Below, one piece after another: positions 54,900 to 64,000 of a stretch of 64,000 bases of DNA. The notes under the pieces were generated by a model. The model made no database searches. It had not been told where the DNA came from and saw only the letters and a program-made list of their open reading frames with translations. Position 1 is the first letter of the stretch, and every line of letters begins with the position of its first letter. Position numbers and translations under genes: made by a program. The stretch is from Mycolicibacterium sp. TY81 (GTDB lineage Bacteria; Actinomycetota; Actinomycetes; Mycobacteriales; Mycobacteriaceae): the NCBI RefSeq assembly GCF_018326285.1, contig NZ_AP023362.1, positions 2,418,001-2,482,000 of the forward strand, read 5' to 3'.

Positions 54900-55844
54900 T
54901 CACTTTGGTCCAATCTCCTTGGCGAAGTTGACATCTCGTACCGACGCGGCCGACACCGTCAGCCGGTCCCGGGTCTGGACGCTGATCCCCACCCCGTACG
55001 ACTGCGCGAGCAGCATCAGCCGCTGCATGGCAGGGGTCTGCTCGAACACCTCCTGCATGGCGTGCGGCGGCCCGATGGCGACGACGACGTACGGGCTGGC
55101 CACCGGCTGGTTGTCGACGAGGATGCCACCGCCGGCCTGCCGCATGGTCACGTTCGGCCCGATCCGTACGCCGCCGACGGACACCGCCTCGGCACCGGCG
55201 GCCCACAAGGAGTTGACGGCCAGCTGCAGGTCCCGGTCCAGGATGATCTGCGGGCTGCCGGCGACCCGCTGCTTCGACACGTCGGACAGGTTCGGGCTCG
55301 GCGGGGGCTCGGTGACGGTGACGGTGAGGCCGGGGCCGGTCACCGCGGTCACGCCCGCGCCGAACTCGGCCTGCTCGAGGGCGGCCAGCAGTTCACGGCC
55401 TTTCGCGTCGCCGGCCAGCCGGCCACGGCGTGCGGCCTCCACCTGGCCGGCCAGCGCGTCCCGGGTGGCGGTGCTGTCGCGGGTGCGCGCTTCCGCGGTA
55501 CGCGCGTTGGCCGACAGGACGTGCTGGGTCTGGTCGTTGGCAGGGGCCATCGACACCGCATGCTGTGCCGCCGTCACGAACACCACCGACACCGCGGCGA
55601 CGCCGACCAGCAGCCACGCACCGTCGGCCAACCGCCGGGAGCGACCGCGCCGGGCACCGTCGCCGTCCGCTTTGCGGCGCTCGGCCGCGGCGGCATAACC
55701 GGGGTCCAGGTGATCGGTGAGCAGCGAGCGCAGCAGCGACGGCACCGGAATCCGGACCGGCTCGTCGGCGACGTGGCTGTTGCGGCCGGCCTCCGGCCAG
55801 TAACCGCCCAGGGCCCGGTCCCGGGGTGTCCCGGCTTCAGTCAC
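54900..55844 (-). CDS. DUF881-family membrane protein (Rv1823 type)
   Basis: A 314-residue protein. It has a longer cytoplasmic N-terminus than its paralogue (about 70 residues, Arg-rich), one transmembrane helix at about 77-97, a coiled-coil helix and a DUF881 core (GPGLTVTVTEPPPSP near 165; LQLAVNSLWAAGAEAVSVGGVRIGP near 205). GTG at 55844 overlaps the pgsA stop (GTGA). Coupling of two DUF881 genes, sbp and a phospholipid gene suggests a membrane or division complex. Function is unproven. Confidence 0.88.
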   Translation of the reverse strand: MTEAGTPRDRALGGYWPEAGRNSHVADEPVRIPVPSLLRSLLTDHLDPGYAAAAERRKADGDGARRGRSRRLADGAWLLVGVAAVSVVFVTAAQHAVSMAPANDQTQHVLSANARTAEARTRDSTATRDALAGQVEAARRGRLAGDAKGRELLAALEQAEFGAGVTAVTGPGLTVTVTEPPPSPNLSDVSKQRVAGSPQIILDRDLQLAVNSLWAAGAEAVSVGGVRIGPNVTMRQAGGGILVDNQPVASPYVVVAIGPPHAMQEVFEQTPAMQRLMLLAQSYGVGISVQTRDRLTVSAASVRDVNFAKEIGPK

Positions 55845-56479
55845 GCGGCGGACCTCGCGACCGGCGGCAGATCTCGGCGCACCATGGCCACCTGGATCAG
55901 GTACAGCACCGCGGACCACAGATACATGGCGATCCCCCACACCAGGAACGCCCAGCCGCAGGCCAGCACCACGCGGCTCCAGGCATCGGGCCATTGGCCC
56001 AGCAGCACCAGCGGGAAGCCGGACATCAGCGCGAACGTGGCGGCCTTGCCGATGTAGGTGACGGGCAGCGCCGTCAGCCCGCGGCCGCGCAACAGCGGCA
56101 GCGTGGCCGCCAGCACGGCGTCGCGGCCGATCAGGGTCAGCACGAACCACCAGGGCACGACGTGCGCGATCGCCAGCGCGACCGGCACGACGAGCATGTA
56201 GATCCGGTCGACCAGTGGGTCCAACAGCTCGCCCAGCCGCGACGACTGGTTCGGGACCAGGCGCGCGATCTTGCCGTCGGCCCAGTCGGAGAAGCCGCTG
56301 AACATCAGGATCGCGACGGCCCAGCCGTTCGCGTGCGCCGACAACAACAGGTAGAGGAACACCGGGACCAGCAGCAACCGCAACGCGCTGAGCGCGTTGG
56401 GAATCGTCAGCACCCGGTCGCCCGACTCGGCTTCCACGTCTGTGTGCGATCCGCCTCCGGCTTCTCGCTGGGGGTCCAT
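55841..56479 (-). CDS. pgsA2: CDP-alcohol phosphatidyltransferase (PgsA2-like)
   Basis: A 212-residue membrane enzyme with five to six helices. The catalytic CDP-alcohol motif DGxxAR...G...D...D is seen as SDWADGKIARLVPNQSSRLGELLDPLVDRI (about 75-105). It joins a CDP-diacylglycerol head group to an alcohol in phospholipid synthesis; whether the product is phosphatidylglycerol phosphate or another lipid is not known for this paralogue. It corresponds to Rv1822. It lies between secA2 (10-base gap) and a DUF881 gene. Confidence 0.92.
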   Translation of the reverse strand: MDPQREAGGGSHTDVEAESGDRVLTIPNALSALRLLLVPVFLYLLLSAHANGWAVAILMFSGFSDWADGKIARLVPNQSSRLGELLDPLVDRIYMLVVPVALAIAHVVPWWFVLTLIGRDAVLAATLPLLRGRGLTALPVTYIGKAATFALMSGFPLVLLGQWPDAWSRVVLACGWAFLVWGIAMYLWSAVLYLIQVAMVRRDLPPVARSAA

Positions 56480-56489
56480 AGGGCTAAAC

Positions 56490-58835
56490 CTAACGGAATA
56501 CCCCGGGCAGGCTCAGCGCTGCCATCGTGTCGTCGGCCAGCGGGTTGTCGTGAATCATGTACGTCCACGTCGACGTCGGGCGGGCCAGCTTGGACAGATC
56601 CAGTCCGGGCTCGTCCTCCAGCACGTTGGCGGTCTCGAAGGTCTGCTGCGCGGCCTCGATGGCGTCGGCCGCCAGCGACGCGAACGCGTCGACCGCCATG
56701 CGGTGGAATTCGTCGAGCGGATCCTGGCGTCCCAGCGCGCGCAGGTGGATGCTCTCGCGGATGTCGGACAGGTAGGCCAGGTGGTCGGCCCAGCCGCGGT
56801 CCAGGTGGTACAGCATGATCAGCCGGCAGATGCGCTCTAGCGCGTCCTCACCGACCTCGTCGACGAGTTCCTGGTACCGGTCCGGCGACAGCTCCTTGAG
56901 TTCGTCCCGCGCGGTTGTGGTGCGCAGCAACGTCTCTCGGCGTTCCACGATGATCGCGCGTTGCTGCGCGGTGAGCTGGTTGTAGCGCCAGGTGTTGGCG
57001 TGCACGTCCAGCAGCCGGCCCTCGGCGACGCGCTGTGCGTGCTCGAGCATCTGGCCGGCGCGGTCGCTGATGATGCGGCCGTCCTCGTCCGTCTGCATCG
57101 GGAGCTTCTCGGGATCCAGGTGCGAGACGACGACGTCGTCCTCCCAGCTGGAGAAGAACACCGACGAGCCCGGGTCACCCTGGCGGCCGGCGCGGCCGCG
57201 CAGCTGGTTGTCGAGGCGTTCGGTGTGGTGCCGGCCGGTGCCGATGACATGCAGGCCACCGAGTTCGGCGACGGCGTCATGGTCGGCTTCGTCGGATCCG
57301 CCGAGGCGGATGTCGGTGCCGCGGCCGGCCATCTGGGTCGAGACGGTGACGGTGGCGAGCTTGCCGGCCTCGGCGATGACGGCGGCTTCCTCCTCGTCGT
57401 TCTTGGCGTTCAGCACGACGGCGGGCACGCCGGCCTTGACCAGTTTCGCGTGCAGCGCTTCGGATTCGGCGACGTCGCGGGTGCCGACCAGCACCGGCTG
57501 ACCGGTCGCGTGGATCTTCTGGATGTGCTCGATGACGGCCTGGTTCTTGGCGGCCGCGGTGATGTAGACGCGGTCGGCCTCGTCCTCGCGGATGTTCGGT
57601 GTATTCGGCGGAATCGGCGACACCCCGAGCCGGTAGAACTGGCGCAGCTGCTCACCGGCGGCCAGCGCGGTACCGGTCATGCCGCACACCGTCGGGTAAC
57701 GGCCGATGAGGGCCTGCACGGTGATGGTGTCGAGCACCTCGCCGGTCTCGGTGGTCTCGATGCCTTCCTTGGCCTCGACGGCCGCCTGCAGGCCGTCGGG
57801 CCAGCGCTGCAGCGACGCGATGCGGCCGCGCGAGGCGTTGATGAGGTGAACGGCGTTGTCCCGAACGATGTAGTGCACGTCGCGCTGCAGCAGCACGTGC
57901 GCGTGCAGGGCCACGTTGACCTCGGTCAGGGTGGTGCCGATGTGCTCCTCGGAGTACAGGTCGATGCCGCCGAGCGCCTTCTCGAGCTTGCGCGCGCCGG
58001 CGTCGGTCAGGTGCACGTTGCGGCGGTCGGCGTCGGTGTCGTAGTACTGCAGCGAGTCGTCGACACGGTTCTCGGAGGTCATCTCCCCCACCAGCCGGAT
58101 GATCTCCATGCGCGGGGTCTCGCGGTGCGTGGTGCCGGCGAGCACGAGCGGCACCAGCGCCTCGTCGACGAGCACGGAGTCGGCCTCGTCGATCAGCGCG
58201 ACGTCCGGCCGCGGCGACACCAGGTCGTCGACATGGGTGACCAGCTGGTCGCGCAGCACGTCGAACCCGATCTCGTTGACCGAGGCGTAGGTGACGTCGC
58301 ATTCATAGGCGGCGCGCCGTTCGTCGGCCGTCGACTCGGCGGTGATCCAGCCGACCGTCAGGCCCATCGCGGCCAGCAGCGGCCCCATCCACTCGGCGTC
58401 GCGCCGGGCCAGGTAGTCGTTGACGGAGATGACGTGCACGTGCCGGCCGGCAAGCGCATAACCGGCGGCCGCGATCGCGCCGGCCAGGGTCTTGCCCTCA
58501 CCGGTGGCCATCTCGACGACGTCGCCGGCCATCATGCGCAGCGCGCCGAGGAGCTGAACGTCGAACGGCCGCAGACCGGTGGTGCGTTCGGCCGCCTCCC
58601 GGGCGATGGCCAGGAACTGCGGGATGTCGGCGGCATCGGCGAGGTCGGACAGCTCGAGCAGCTTGGCGGCCTTGGTGATCTGCTCGTCGTCCAGCCCCGC
58701 GGCCTTGTCGTCGAATTCGGCCGACGCCCGAACCTGATTCATCGATCGGTTCTGGTTCTTGTCGGTGGAAGCACCGAGCAGCTTCCAGAACTTGCTGCTC
58801 AGCCGGCCGGATTTCGCGGTGCTGGTTTTCGCCAC
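56490..58835 (-). CDS. secA2: Accessory preprotein translocase ATPase SecA2
   Basis: A 781-residue SecA paralogue, shorter than housekeeping SecA1 and lacking its C-terminal zinc tail. Walker A MATGEGKT lies at about 109-116, the DEAD box as [13 protein letters not shown] near 210, and the NBD2 AGRGTDI...[32 protein letters not shown] near 545-590. It exports a small set of proteins, many without normal signals, and in pathogenic mycobacteria matters for survival in macrophages. GTG start at 58835. It corresponds to Rv1821. Reads with pgsA2 and the DUF881/sbp genes. Confidence 0.95.
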   Translation of the reverse strand: MAKTSTAKSGRLSSKFWKLLGASTDKNQNRSMNQVRASAEFDDKAAGLDDEQITKAAKLLELSDLADAADIPQFLAIAREAAERTTGLRPFDVQLLGALRMMAGDVVEMATGEGKTLAGAIAAAGYALAGRHVHVISVNDYLARRDAEWMGPLLAAMGLTVGWITAESTADERRAAYECDVTYASVNEIGFDVLRDQLVTHVDDLVSPRPDVALIDEADSVLVDEALVPLVLAGTTHRETPRMEIIRLVGEMTSENRVDDSLQYYDTDADRRNVHLTDAGARKLEKALGGIDLYSEEHIGTTLTEVNVALHAHVLLQRDVHYIVRDNAVHLINASRGRIASLQRWPDGLQAAVEAKEGIETTETGEVLDTITVQALIGRYPTVCGMTGTALAAGEQLRQFYRLGVSPIPPNTPNIREDEADRVYITAAAKNQAVIEHIQKIHATGQPVLVGTRDVAESEALHAKLVKAGVPAVVLNAKNDEEEAAVIAEAGKLATVTVSTQMAGRGTDIRLGGSDEADHDAVAELGGLHVIGTGRHHTERLDNQLRGRAGRQGDPGSSVFFSSWEDDVVVSHLDPEKLPMQTDEDGRIISDRAGQMLEHAQRVAEGRLLDVHANTWRYNQLTAQQRAIIVERRETLLRTTTARDELKELSPDRYQELVDEVGEDALERICRLIMLYHLDRGWADHLAYLSDIRESIHLRALGRQDPLDEFHRMAVDAFASLAADAIEAAQQTFETANVLEDEPGLDLSKLARPTSTWTYMIHDNPLADDTMAALSLPGVFR

Positions 58836-58983
58836 AGGTCAAAGGTACCGGTCCCGTCCGTCCGCTCTGCTGCAGCCGTCCACCTGCCCGTCCACTTGCC
58901 GGAGCCCCGCGGAAGGTGACCGGCGTCTCACGTCATTGCCTGTCGCAGCGCGAACGTCAATAGGTCACGGGTACCTTGCGGGG

Positions 58984-60903
58984 ATGGATTTGTTCACCCC
59001 GACCCTCGAATGGGGCAGTGAGCTCACGACCTCGCTGTGGTGGATCGCGAAAGCCTGGCTGATCGCCGCGGTATCGACGCTGGTGGTGGTGACCGCCATC
59101 GGCCGCTTCACGGTCTGGGGAAGGCAGTTCTGGCGCATCACCGGCGCCTACTTCGTCGGCCGCGACAGCATCGTCGTGTGGCTGTGGCTGGCGGCGCTGC
59201 TGCTGTCGGTGATCACCGGTGTTCGGCTCACGGTGCTCTTCAGCTATCAGAGCAACGATCTGATGACCAGCTTCCAGGTGGTGGCCTCCGGCCTGGCCGG
59301 TCACGACCAGGCCGTCAAGGACTCGGGCGCACACGGCTTCTGGATGTCGATCGGCATCTTCTCGCTGCTGGCCGTGCTGCACGTCTGCCGCATCATGCTC
59401 GACCTGTTCATGACGCAGCGGTTCATCCTGCGGTGGCGCGCCTGGCTGACCGACCGGCTCACGGGCGACTGGCTGGACGGCAAGGCGTACTACCGGTCGC
59501 GGTTCATCGACGACACCATCGACAACCCGGACCAGCGCATCCAGAGCGATATCGACATCTTCACCGCCGGCGTGGGCCCGCTGCCCAACACGCCCAACAA
59601 CATGACCACCTCCACGTTGTTGTTCGGCGCCATCAACGCCATCGCATCGATGCTTTCGTTCACCGCGATTCTGTGGAACCTGTCCGGCACGCTGACCATC
59701 GCCGGCCTCACGATCCCGAAGGCGATGTTCTGGATCGGGCTCGGCTACGTCCTCGTCGCTTCGGTGGTCGCCTTCTGGATCGGCCGCCCCATCATCTGGC
59801 TGTCGTTCGACAACGAACGCTTCAACGCCGCGTTCCGCTACGCGCTCGTGCGGATGCGCGACGCGGCCGAGGCCGTCGCCTTCTATCACGGTGAGCTCGC
59901 CGAGCGGACGGGCCTGCGCCGGTTGTTCGCGCCCGTCGTCGACAACTACAAGCGGTACGTGAACCGGATGATCGGCCTCAACGGCTGGAACCTGTCGATG
60001 AGCCAGATCATCGTGCCGTTGCCGTACGTCCTGCAGTTCCCGCGCTTCCTCGCCGGCGAGATCAAGCTCGGCGACATGAACCAGACGGCGTCGGCGTTCG
60101 GCAGCATCCAGGACGGCCTGTCCTTCTTCCGTAACGTGTACGACCAGTTCGCCGGCTACCGCGCCGCCATCATCCGTCTGCACGGCCTGGTGACGGCCAA
60201 CGACGCGGCACGGCACCTGCCCGAGCTCGCCACCGAGGACTGCCCCGACGACACCATCACGCTGGAGCAGGTGACGGTGAGCACGCCGGACGGCCGCGAA
60301 CTCATCGCGCCGCTGGATCTGTGCCTGTACCCGGGCGAGGCACTGGTGGTCACCGGGCCGTCCGGCAGCGGCAAGACGACCCTGCTGCGCAGCCTCGCCA
60401 AGCTGTGGCCCTTCTGCCACGGCGCCATGCACTTCCCGATGGAGGAGAACGAGACGCTGTTCCTGTCGCAGCTCCCATATGTGCCACTGGGTGATCTGCG
60501 CGCGGTGGTGTCCTACCCGAGCAAGGTGGGCGCCCACACCGACGAGCAGCTGCAGGAGGTCCTGCGCAAGGTCGCGCTGCCGCACCTGGCGAACCGCCTC
60601 GACGAGGTCGACGACTGGGCCAAGGTCCTCTCGCCCGGCGAGCAGCAGCGCGTCGCCTTCGCCCGCGTGCTGCTGACCCGGCCCAAGGCCGTGTTCTTCG
60701 ACGAGTCCACCTCGGCACTCGACGAAGGTCTGGAAATGATGCTGTACCAACTGGTTCGGAACGAACTGCCCGACACCACCGTGGTCAGCGTCAGCCACCG
60801 CAGCACCGTCGAACAGCACCACCAGCAGGAGCTGGAGCTGCTGGGCGACGGCAACTGGCGGCTCACCCGGATCGAAGACGACGGCGTGCCCGCCCCCGTC
60901 TGA
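58984..60903 (+). CDS. bacA: SbmA/BacA-like ABC transporter (vitamin B12/peptide importer)
   Basis: A 639-residue fused transporter. An SbmA/BacA-type membrane domain (about 1-360) has six or so helices. The ATPase domain has Walker [10 protein letters not shown] at about 459-467, signature [16 protein letters not shown] and Walker [15 protein letters not shown]. In M. tuberculosis Rv1819c takes up vitamin B12 and hydrophilic antimicrobials through a large cavity. The ATG at 58984 is preferred; a longer frame to 58759 runs over the secA2 start. It is divergent from secA2. Confidence 0.92.
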   Translation: MDLFTPTLEWGSELTTSLWWIAKAWLIAAVSTLVVVTAIGRFTVWGRQFWRITGAYFVGRDSIVVWLWLAALLLSVITGVRLTVLFSYQSNDLMTSFQVVASGLAGHDQAVKDSGAHGFWMSIGIFSLLAVLHVCRIMLDLFMTQRFILRWRAWLTDRLTGDWLDGKAYYRSRFIDDTIDNPDQRIQSDIDIFTAGVGPLPNTPNNMTTSTLLFGAINAIASMLSFTAILWNLSGTLTIAGLTIPKAMFWIGLGYVLVASVVAFWIGRPIIWLSFDNERFNAAFRYALVRMRDAAEAVAFYHGELAERTGLRRLFAPVVDNYKRYVNRMIGLNGWNLSMSQIIVPLPYVLQFPRFLAGEIKLGDMNQTASAFGSIQDGLSFFRNVYDQFAGYRAAIIRLHGLVTANDAARHLPELATEDCPDDTITLEQVTVSTPDGRELIAPLDLCLYPGEALVVTGPSGSGKTTLLRSLAKLWPFCHGAMHFPMEENETLFLSQLPYVPLGDLRAVVSYPSKVGAHTDEQLQEVLRKVALPHLANRLDEVDDWAKVLSPGEQQRVAFARVLLTRPKAVFFDESTSALDEGLEMMLYQLVRNELPDTTVVSVSHRSTVEQHHQQELELLGDGNWRLTRIEDDGVPAPV

Positions 60904-62382
60904 TCACCGCGTGGCGGCGTGGGTTCCGGCCCGGCGGCCGAAGAACGACCCTTCGCCCAGCTGGGTCCCGCTGGCATAGCCCTTGCCGTCCTGCGCGATG
61001 TTCGATGCGCAGGCACCCGCCGCGTACAGGCCCGGCACGGCGGTGCCGTCCGCGCGCAGCACTTCGCCGTCGATACTGACCGACAGGCCGCCCATCGTGA
61101 ATCCCGAGTAGAGGGCCCGGCCGAGGGACAGGTCGAAGGCCGCCCACGGCCCATTGTCCTGGGCCGCAACATAATCCGGCTGCTTGTGGAAGTCGGGGTC
61201 GGCGCCGGCCGCGGCGCTGGCGTTGTACCGCTCCAGTGTCGCCGCCAGGTTGCCGGCCGGAATGCCCAGCGCCTCTTCCATTTCCGCGATCGTCTCCCAG
61301 CCGTCGATGAACCGGATCAGCGGCATCGCCGGCATCTCGGTGTGCGCTTCGTCGACGATCAGGTAGGCCACCTGGTCGGGCTGCTCGAGCACGAAAGCCG
61401 ATGTGCGCGAATGGTAGGAGTCCTCGTTGACGAAGCGCTGGCCGTTCTGGTTGACGATGACGCCGGTGAGCAGGATTTCCGGCGGGTAGGCGGCGGCGGT
61501 GATGAACAACTGGTCCAGGTTCTTGGCGACGCCGCCGGCGGACACGCCGAGCTTGATGCCGAGCCCGTCGTCGTTGGGATTGCCCAGGATGTAGGGCTCG
61601 ACTTCGCCGTGGTGCTTGGTCTTTCGCTTCTGGCCCAGCGCCGGCGTGTGCTCGGCCACCATCTCGGGGTTCATCGCGAAACCGCCCGCGGCGATGATCA
61701 CCGCACCGGCCTTGACGGTGCCCGTCACGCCGAAGTTCTTCCATGCCACCCCGGCGACGGCGCCGGTGTCGTCGAGCACGAGGTTCGTCGCGCCGGTCTC
61801 GTAGCGCATCTCGACACCGAGTTCGTCGGCGCGCTTCAGCAGCAGCTTGATGACCATGTCGGCGCCGCCCAGTTCGCCCGGCACCGGCACCGAGTGGCCG
61901 CGGGGTGCCGGCTTGGCCTGTTCGCAGAACGGCCACACCTTCTCATTGCCGGTGTAGGACAGGCCCTCGGTGCCCGGCGGCACCACCACCTTGCCCGGGT
62001 AATAGCTGCGCTCGAACTGAAAACCCAAGTCCTCCAACCAGTTGAAGTGCTCGACGCTGCCGTCGCAGTAGGCCCGGATCTTGTCGTGCTCGGGGTCGTG
62101 GGCAACGGCGACCAGGTACTTGTACATCTCGTCGGGACTGTCGTCGTGGCCGGTGGCCTGCTGCACCGCCGTGCCGCCACCCAGGTAGAAGTGGCCGCCG
62201 GCCATGGACGTCGTGCCGCCGGCACCGGCCGCCTTCTCCAGCACCAGGACCTTGGCGCCCGCGGCGGCGGCGCTGACCGCGGCGCAGCCACCGGCGATAC
62301 CGAAGCCGATCACGACGACGTCGGCCTCGTCGGACCATTCGGTGACGTCGGCGGCGTTGACGGTCTCGGGAACTGTTTGCAT
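60904..62382 (-). CDS. FAD-binding fumarate reductase/3-ketosteroid dehydrogenase-like flavoprotein
   Basis: A 492-residue flavoprotein. FAD-binding DVVVIGFGIAGGCAAVSAAAAGAKVLVLEKAAGAGGTTSMAGG lies near residues 24-66, and the C-terminal GLYAAGACASNIAQDGKGYASGTQLGEGSFFGRRAG near 452 closes the flavin site. It belongs to the family containing KstD and fumarate reductase/SdhA-like enzymes. A KstR-type box 110 bases upstream suggests a steroid substrate, but no proof exists. The start is the ATG at 62382 after AGGAG; a longer frame to 62469 is rejected. It corresponds to Rv1817. Confidence 0.88.
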   Translation of the reverse strand: MQTVPETVNAADVTEWSDEADVVVIGFGIAGGCAAVSAAAAGAKVLVLEKAAGAGGTTSMAGGHFYLGGGTAVQQATGHDDSPDEMYKYLVAVAHDPEHDKIRAYCDGSVEHFNWLEDLGFQFERSYYPGKVVVPPGTEGLSYTGNEKVWPFCEQAKPAPRGHSVPVPGELGGADMVIKLLLKRADELGVEMRYETGATNLVLDDTGAVAGVAWKNFGVTGTVKAGAVIIAAGGFAMNPEMVAEHTPALGQKRKTKHHGEVEPYILGNPNDDGLGIKLGVSAGGVAKNLDQLFITAAAYPPEILLTGVIVNQNGQRFVNEDSYHSRTSAFVLEQPDQVAYLIVDEAHTEMPAMPLIRFIDGWETIAEMEEALGIPAGNLAATLERYNASAAAGADPDFHKQPDYVAAQDNGPWAAFDLSLGRALYSGFTMGGLSVSIDGEVLRADGTAVPGLYAAGACASNIAQDGKGYASGTQLGEGSFFGRRAGTHAATR

Positions 62383-62492
62383 CGTCTCTCCTGGGCCGGT
62401 CTCGGTGGTGTCCAGGGCGGTCGATTCAGGAAACCTGGACACGTGTCTGATCAGTGATCGACTAGACAATAACGTCGAGACGGGACCATGGC

Positions 62493-62506
62493 TAGAACGT
62501 GTTCTA
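62493..62506. promoter_or_regulatory. KstR-type operator upstream of the flavoprotein dehydrogenase
   Basis: TAGAACGTGTTCTA fits TnnAACnnGTTnnA and is nearly palindromic. It lies 110 bases upstream of the flavoprotein start and just past the stop of the SRPBCC gene, so it can only serve the dehydrogenase on the minus strand, which may have an upstream start site. Confidence 0.65.
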
Positions 62507-62511
62507 GTTCG

Positions 62512-63156
62512 CTATCCGTTTTCGTCGACACCCAGGTAGGCCGCGATGCACCGGGCCGACGCGGCGCGCGCCTGCTCAGGGTCGGCGCCACCGGCGATAT
62601 CCGCCGCGCACCAGGCCGCGCCGGATTCGCGGGTGAACCGGCGGCCCTCGTCGCTGACGGTCCACTGCGGGCCGAACGACGGATCGATGTCCTGCCCCGT
62701 CGAGGTGTGGATGGCCAGTCCGAGAAGCGCGCCGTCCCAGCCCATGCCCACGGCGCTGGGGCCGTACTGTGCCCAGAACTCGTCGTCGTCGGTCGGGGCG
62801 ATGTGGTCGAGCTCGAGACGCGCCGAGCCGTCGCCCTCGTCGACGATGCGCAGCTCGATCCAGCTGGTCTGCCCGTTGCACACCCAGGTGGCCGTGAAGG
62901 TGTGCGGTGGATCGCACGTCAACACGGTGCCGCCGGCGTTTCCCTCGATCTGGAACGTGCCGCCGACCACGAGGTCGCCGGTGACCGGCAGGAACCATCG
63001 CGGAATCCGCTCCCGATTGGTACACGCGTCCCACAGATCGGCGCCATCGGTCGGGTAGGTCTGACTGATCGTGACGACGCGGACTTCGCCCGCCTGCCAC
63101 GTGCGCGTGCCGACCGTGCGTTGTACGGCGTTGATCTGTGCGGTGACGTCGATCAT
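62512..63156 (-). CDS. SRPBCC (AHSA1-like) ligand-binding protein
   Basis: A 214-residue START/Bet v1-fold protein with a VVTISQTYPTDGADLWDACTNRERIPRWFLPVTGDL segment near residue 27 that is typical of the AHSA1/SRPBCC group. The hydrophobic cavity binds lipids or drugs; a specific ligand is unknown. It is co-transcribed with an ArsR-family gene; GTG 63159 and ATG 63156 are both in frame, and the ArsR stop overlaps them. ArsR/SRPBCC pairs recur in actinobacteria. Confidence 0.85.
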   Translation of the reverse strand: MIDVTAQINAVQRTVGTRTWQAGEVRVVTISQTYPTDGADLWDACTNRERIPRWFLPVTGDLVVGGTFQIEGNAGGTVLTCDPPHTFTATWVCNGQTSWIELRIVDEGDGSARLELDHIAPTDDDEFWAQYGPSAVGMGWDGALLGLAIHTSTGQDIDPSFGPQWTVSDEGRRFTRESGAAWCAADIAGGADPEQARAASARCIAAYLGVDENG

Positions 63157-63488
63157 CACTCCCCCTTGCGGTTGCGTTTTCCGCGCGCCACTTCGGTGGC
63201 CAGCGCGTCCAGATGCGGTTGCCAGAACCGGCGGAAGCCGGCCAGCCAGTTGTCGATGTCCTGCATACCCCGGCCGTCCACGGCGTACAGCCGTCGTTGA
63301 CCGTCCGGGCGCACGCTGGCAAAACCGTTGTCGCGCAAGACCTTCAGATGCTGCGACACCGCCGGTTGACTGATCGAGAACTCGGCTTGGATCGTCGCCC
63401 CGATGGCGCCCGCGGTCAGTTCACCGTGCGCCAGCAGTTCCAGGATCCGTCGGCGAACCGGGTCCCCCAGGACATCGAAGGCGTGCAC
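63156..63488 (-). CDS. ArsR-family winged-helix regulator
   Basis: A 110-residue dimeric repressor. The HTH reads RILELLAHGELTAGAIGATIQAEFSISQPAVSQHLKVLRDNGFASVRPDGQRRLYAVD (about residues 14-71). No Cys-rich metal site is seen, so it may respond to a small molecule or redox signal. GTG start. It overlaps the SRPBCC gene, which probably encodes its target or effector-binding partner. A palindrome just upstream is the likely autoregulatory site. Confidence 0.9.
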   Translation of the reverse strand: MHAFDVLGDPVRRRILELLAHGELTAGAIGATIQAEFSISQPAVSQHLKVLRDNGFASVRPDGQRRLYAVDGRGMQDIDNWLAGFRRFWQPHLDALATEVARGKRNRKGE

Positions 63489-63494
63489 ATCGCA

Positions 63495-63520
63495 AAGTTA
63501 TAGTCGCAACTTATATAAGT
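63495..63520. promoter_or_regulatory. ArsR-family operator candidate
   Basis: A perfect 12-bp palindrome ACTTATATAAGT (63509-63520) with a second inverted pair AAGTT/AACTT (63495-63499/63508-63512), immediately upstream of the ArsR start at 63488. It is an AT-rich island in a GC-rich genome, which fits a promoter covered by a dimeric repressor. Confidence 0.65.
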
Positions 63521-63597
63521 CAAGAGTTACACATCTGGGCGTGACGCAGAAACCACTTCGCGCCCACAGCGCAGGATCGACGCGGGCCGCGCCCCGG

Positions 63598-64000
63598 TCA
63601 GTTGCCGGCGGCGGCCTGCTGCACGACGCCGTCGCCCGTCTGCTGGTCGGTCGCACTCCACGACACCGCCGCCGGGAAATGCCCCCACGTGCTGTTGAAG
63701 ACGCCGACGAGGACGGCCCGGTTGTCCGGCGTGATGGTGTAGACCGGTCCGCCGGAGTCGCCCTTCTGGCTGACGATGCCGTTGGACATGGTGAACCAAC
63801 CGTTGTTCACCGCGTCGACGGTGCCGCACGTCTCACCGGTGACGACACCGAAGTGGCAGACGGGTGCACCGCGCTGCGGATTCACCGCGGGATCGGTGAC
63901 CAGCATCCGCCCGCCGGGCAGGATGTTGTTCACCATGACGTCGCCGGCGATGTTGATGGACTCCCAGTCGGAGATCTGGTGGTCGGTCGCGATGGTGGCG
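63598..64000 (-). CDS. Secreted trypsin-like serine protease, C-terminal part
   Basis: The gene reads off the right edge; the last 133 residues are visible. The serine-protease motif GDSGGPV is present in VSQKGDSGGPVYTITPDN, giving the catalytic Ser and its oxyanion Gly-Asp. Two cysteines (VCHFG and ETCGTV) probably form a disulphide. The His and Asp of the triad lie outside the window. The arrangement recalls Rv1815-type secreted proteases, consistent with the synteny. Confidence 0.85.
   Translation of the reverse strand, partial: ATIATDHQISDWESINIAGDVMVNNILPGGRMLVTDPAVNPQRGAPVCHFGVVTGETCGTVDAVNNGWFTMSNGIVSQKGDSGGPVYTITPDNRAVLVGVFNSTWGHFPAAVSWSATDQQTGDGVVQQAAAGN

Noticed and set aside
58759..58983. 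N-terminal extension of the BacA-like transporter
   Set aside because: It overlaps the secA2 start on the other strand, and the family begins near the ATG at 58984.

Overview
The window is a 64 kb piece of a mycobacterial chromosome, most likely from a rapidly growing Mycolicibacterium. It is GC-rich with tightly packed genes, many GTG starts and many 1-8 base gene overlaps. It carries actinobacterial markers: apa, garA, secA2, an F420-dependent oxidoreductase, IdeR-type iron boxes and KstR-type boxes. From memory, the gene order follows the M. tuberculosis H37Rv stretch from bfrA (Rv1876) down to Rv1815 in reversed orientation, without PE/PPE genes and with several insertions. These include lon (absent from M. 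tuberculosis), a cNMP-linked ABC exporter, and a sigma factor/DNA-alkylation block. The Rv equivalences are recalled from synteny, not searched.

Left part (1-18 kb). A partial NTF2-like gene and a CMD/AhpD-like gene lie beside bacterioferritin (bfr). Divergent from bfr, behind an IdeR-like box, is a two-gene unit: a tandem ABM-fold protein and a Bfd ferredoxin. Next come a KstR-box operon (thioesterase, EthD-like protein, enoyl-CoA hydratase), an atypical response regulator, a deaminase, a membrane protein, lon, and an ABC exporter. TfoX-like, HhH, reductase and DUF222-HNH genes follow. A compact run of four genes (ECF-like sigma factor, Ogt, nucleic-acid 2OG-Fe(II) oxygenase, stand-alone Ada zinc domain) looks like a split adaptive-response module.

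Middle (17-36 kb). This holds a CPBP protease, a small stress membrane protein, secreted glycoprotein apa, molybdate transporter modABC, an SDR, an F420 oxidoreductase and ndh. The complete urease operon ureABCFGD converges on ndh with one base between stops. A thioesterase, an IdeR-box gene, the blaI/M56 peptidase pair, gnd and guaB1 follow.

Right part (36-64 kb). A translationally coupled run carries two CNNM/CBS membrane proteins, a glycosylase-like protein, a lipase-like lipoprotein without its serine nucleophile, and a membrane-anchored hydrolase. Then come glcB and a VWA/substrate-binding membrane protein. gcvP has a tandem glycine riboswitch. The conserved block merR(resR)-DUF151-merR-garA-gcvH-DUF881-sbp-DUF881-pgsA-secA2 follows. 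The window closes with a BacA-like ABC importer, a KstR-box flavoprotein dehydrogenase, an ArsR/SRPBCC pair and the C-terminal part of a secreted serine protease.

The window joins central carbon/nitrogen control (GarA, glycine cleavage, malate synthase, GuaB1, Gnd), envelope and export functions (SecA2, BacA, Apa), metal handling (iron, molybdate, nickel enzyme urease) and a few accessory cassettes. No tRNA, rRNA, CRISPR array, insertion sequence or prophage was seen.
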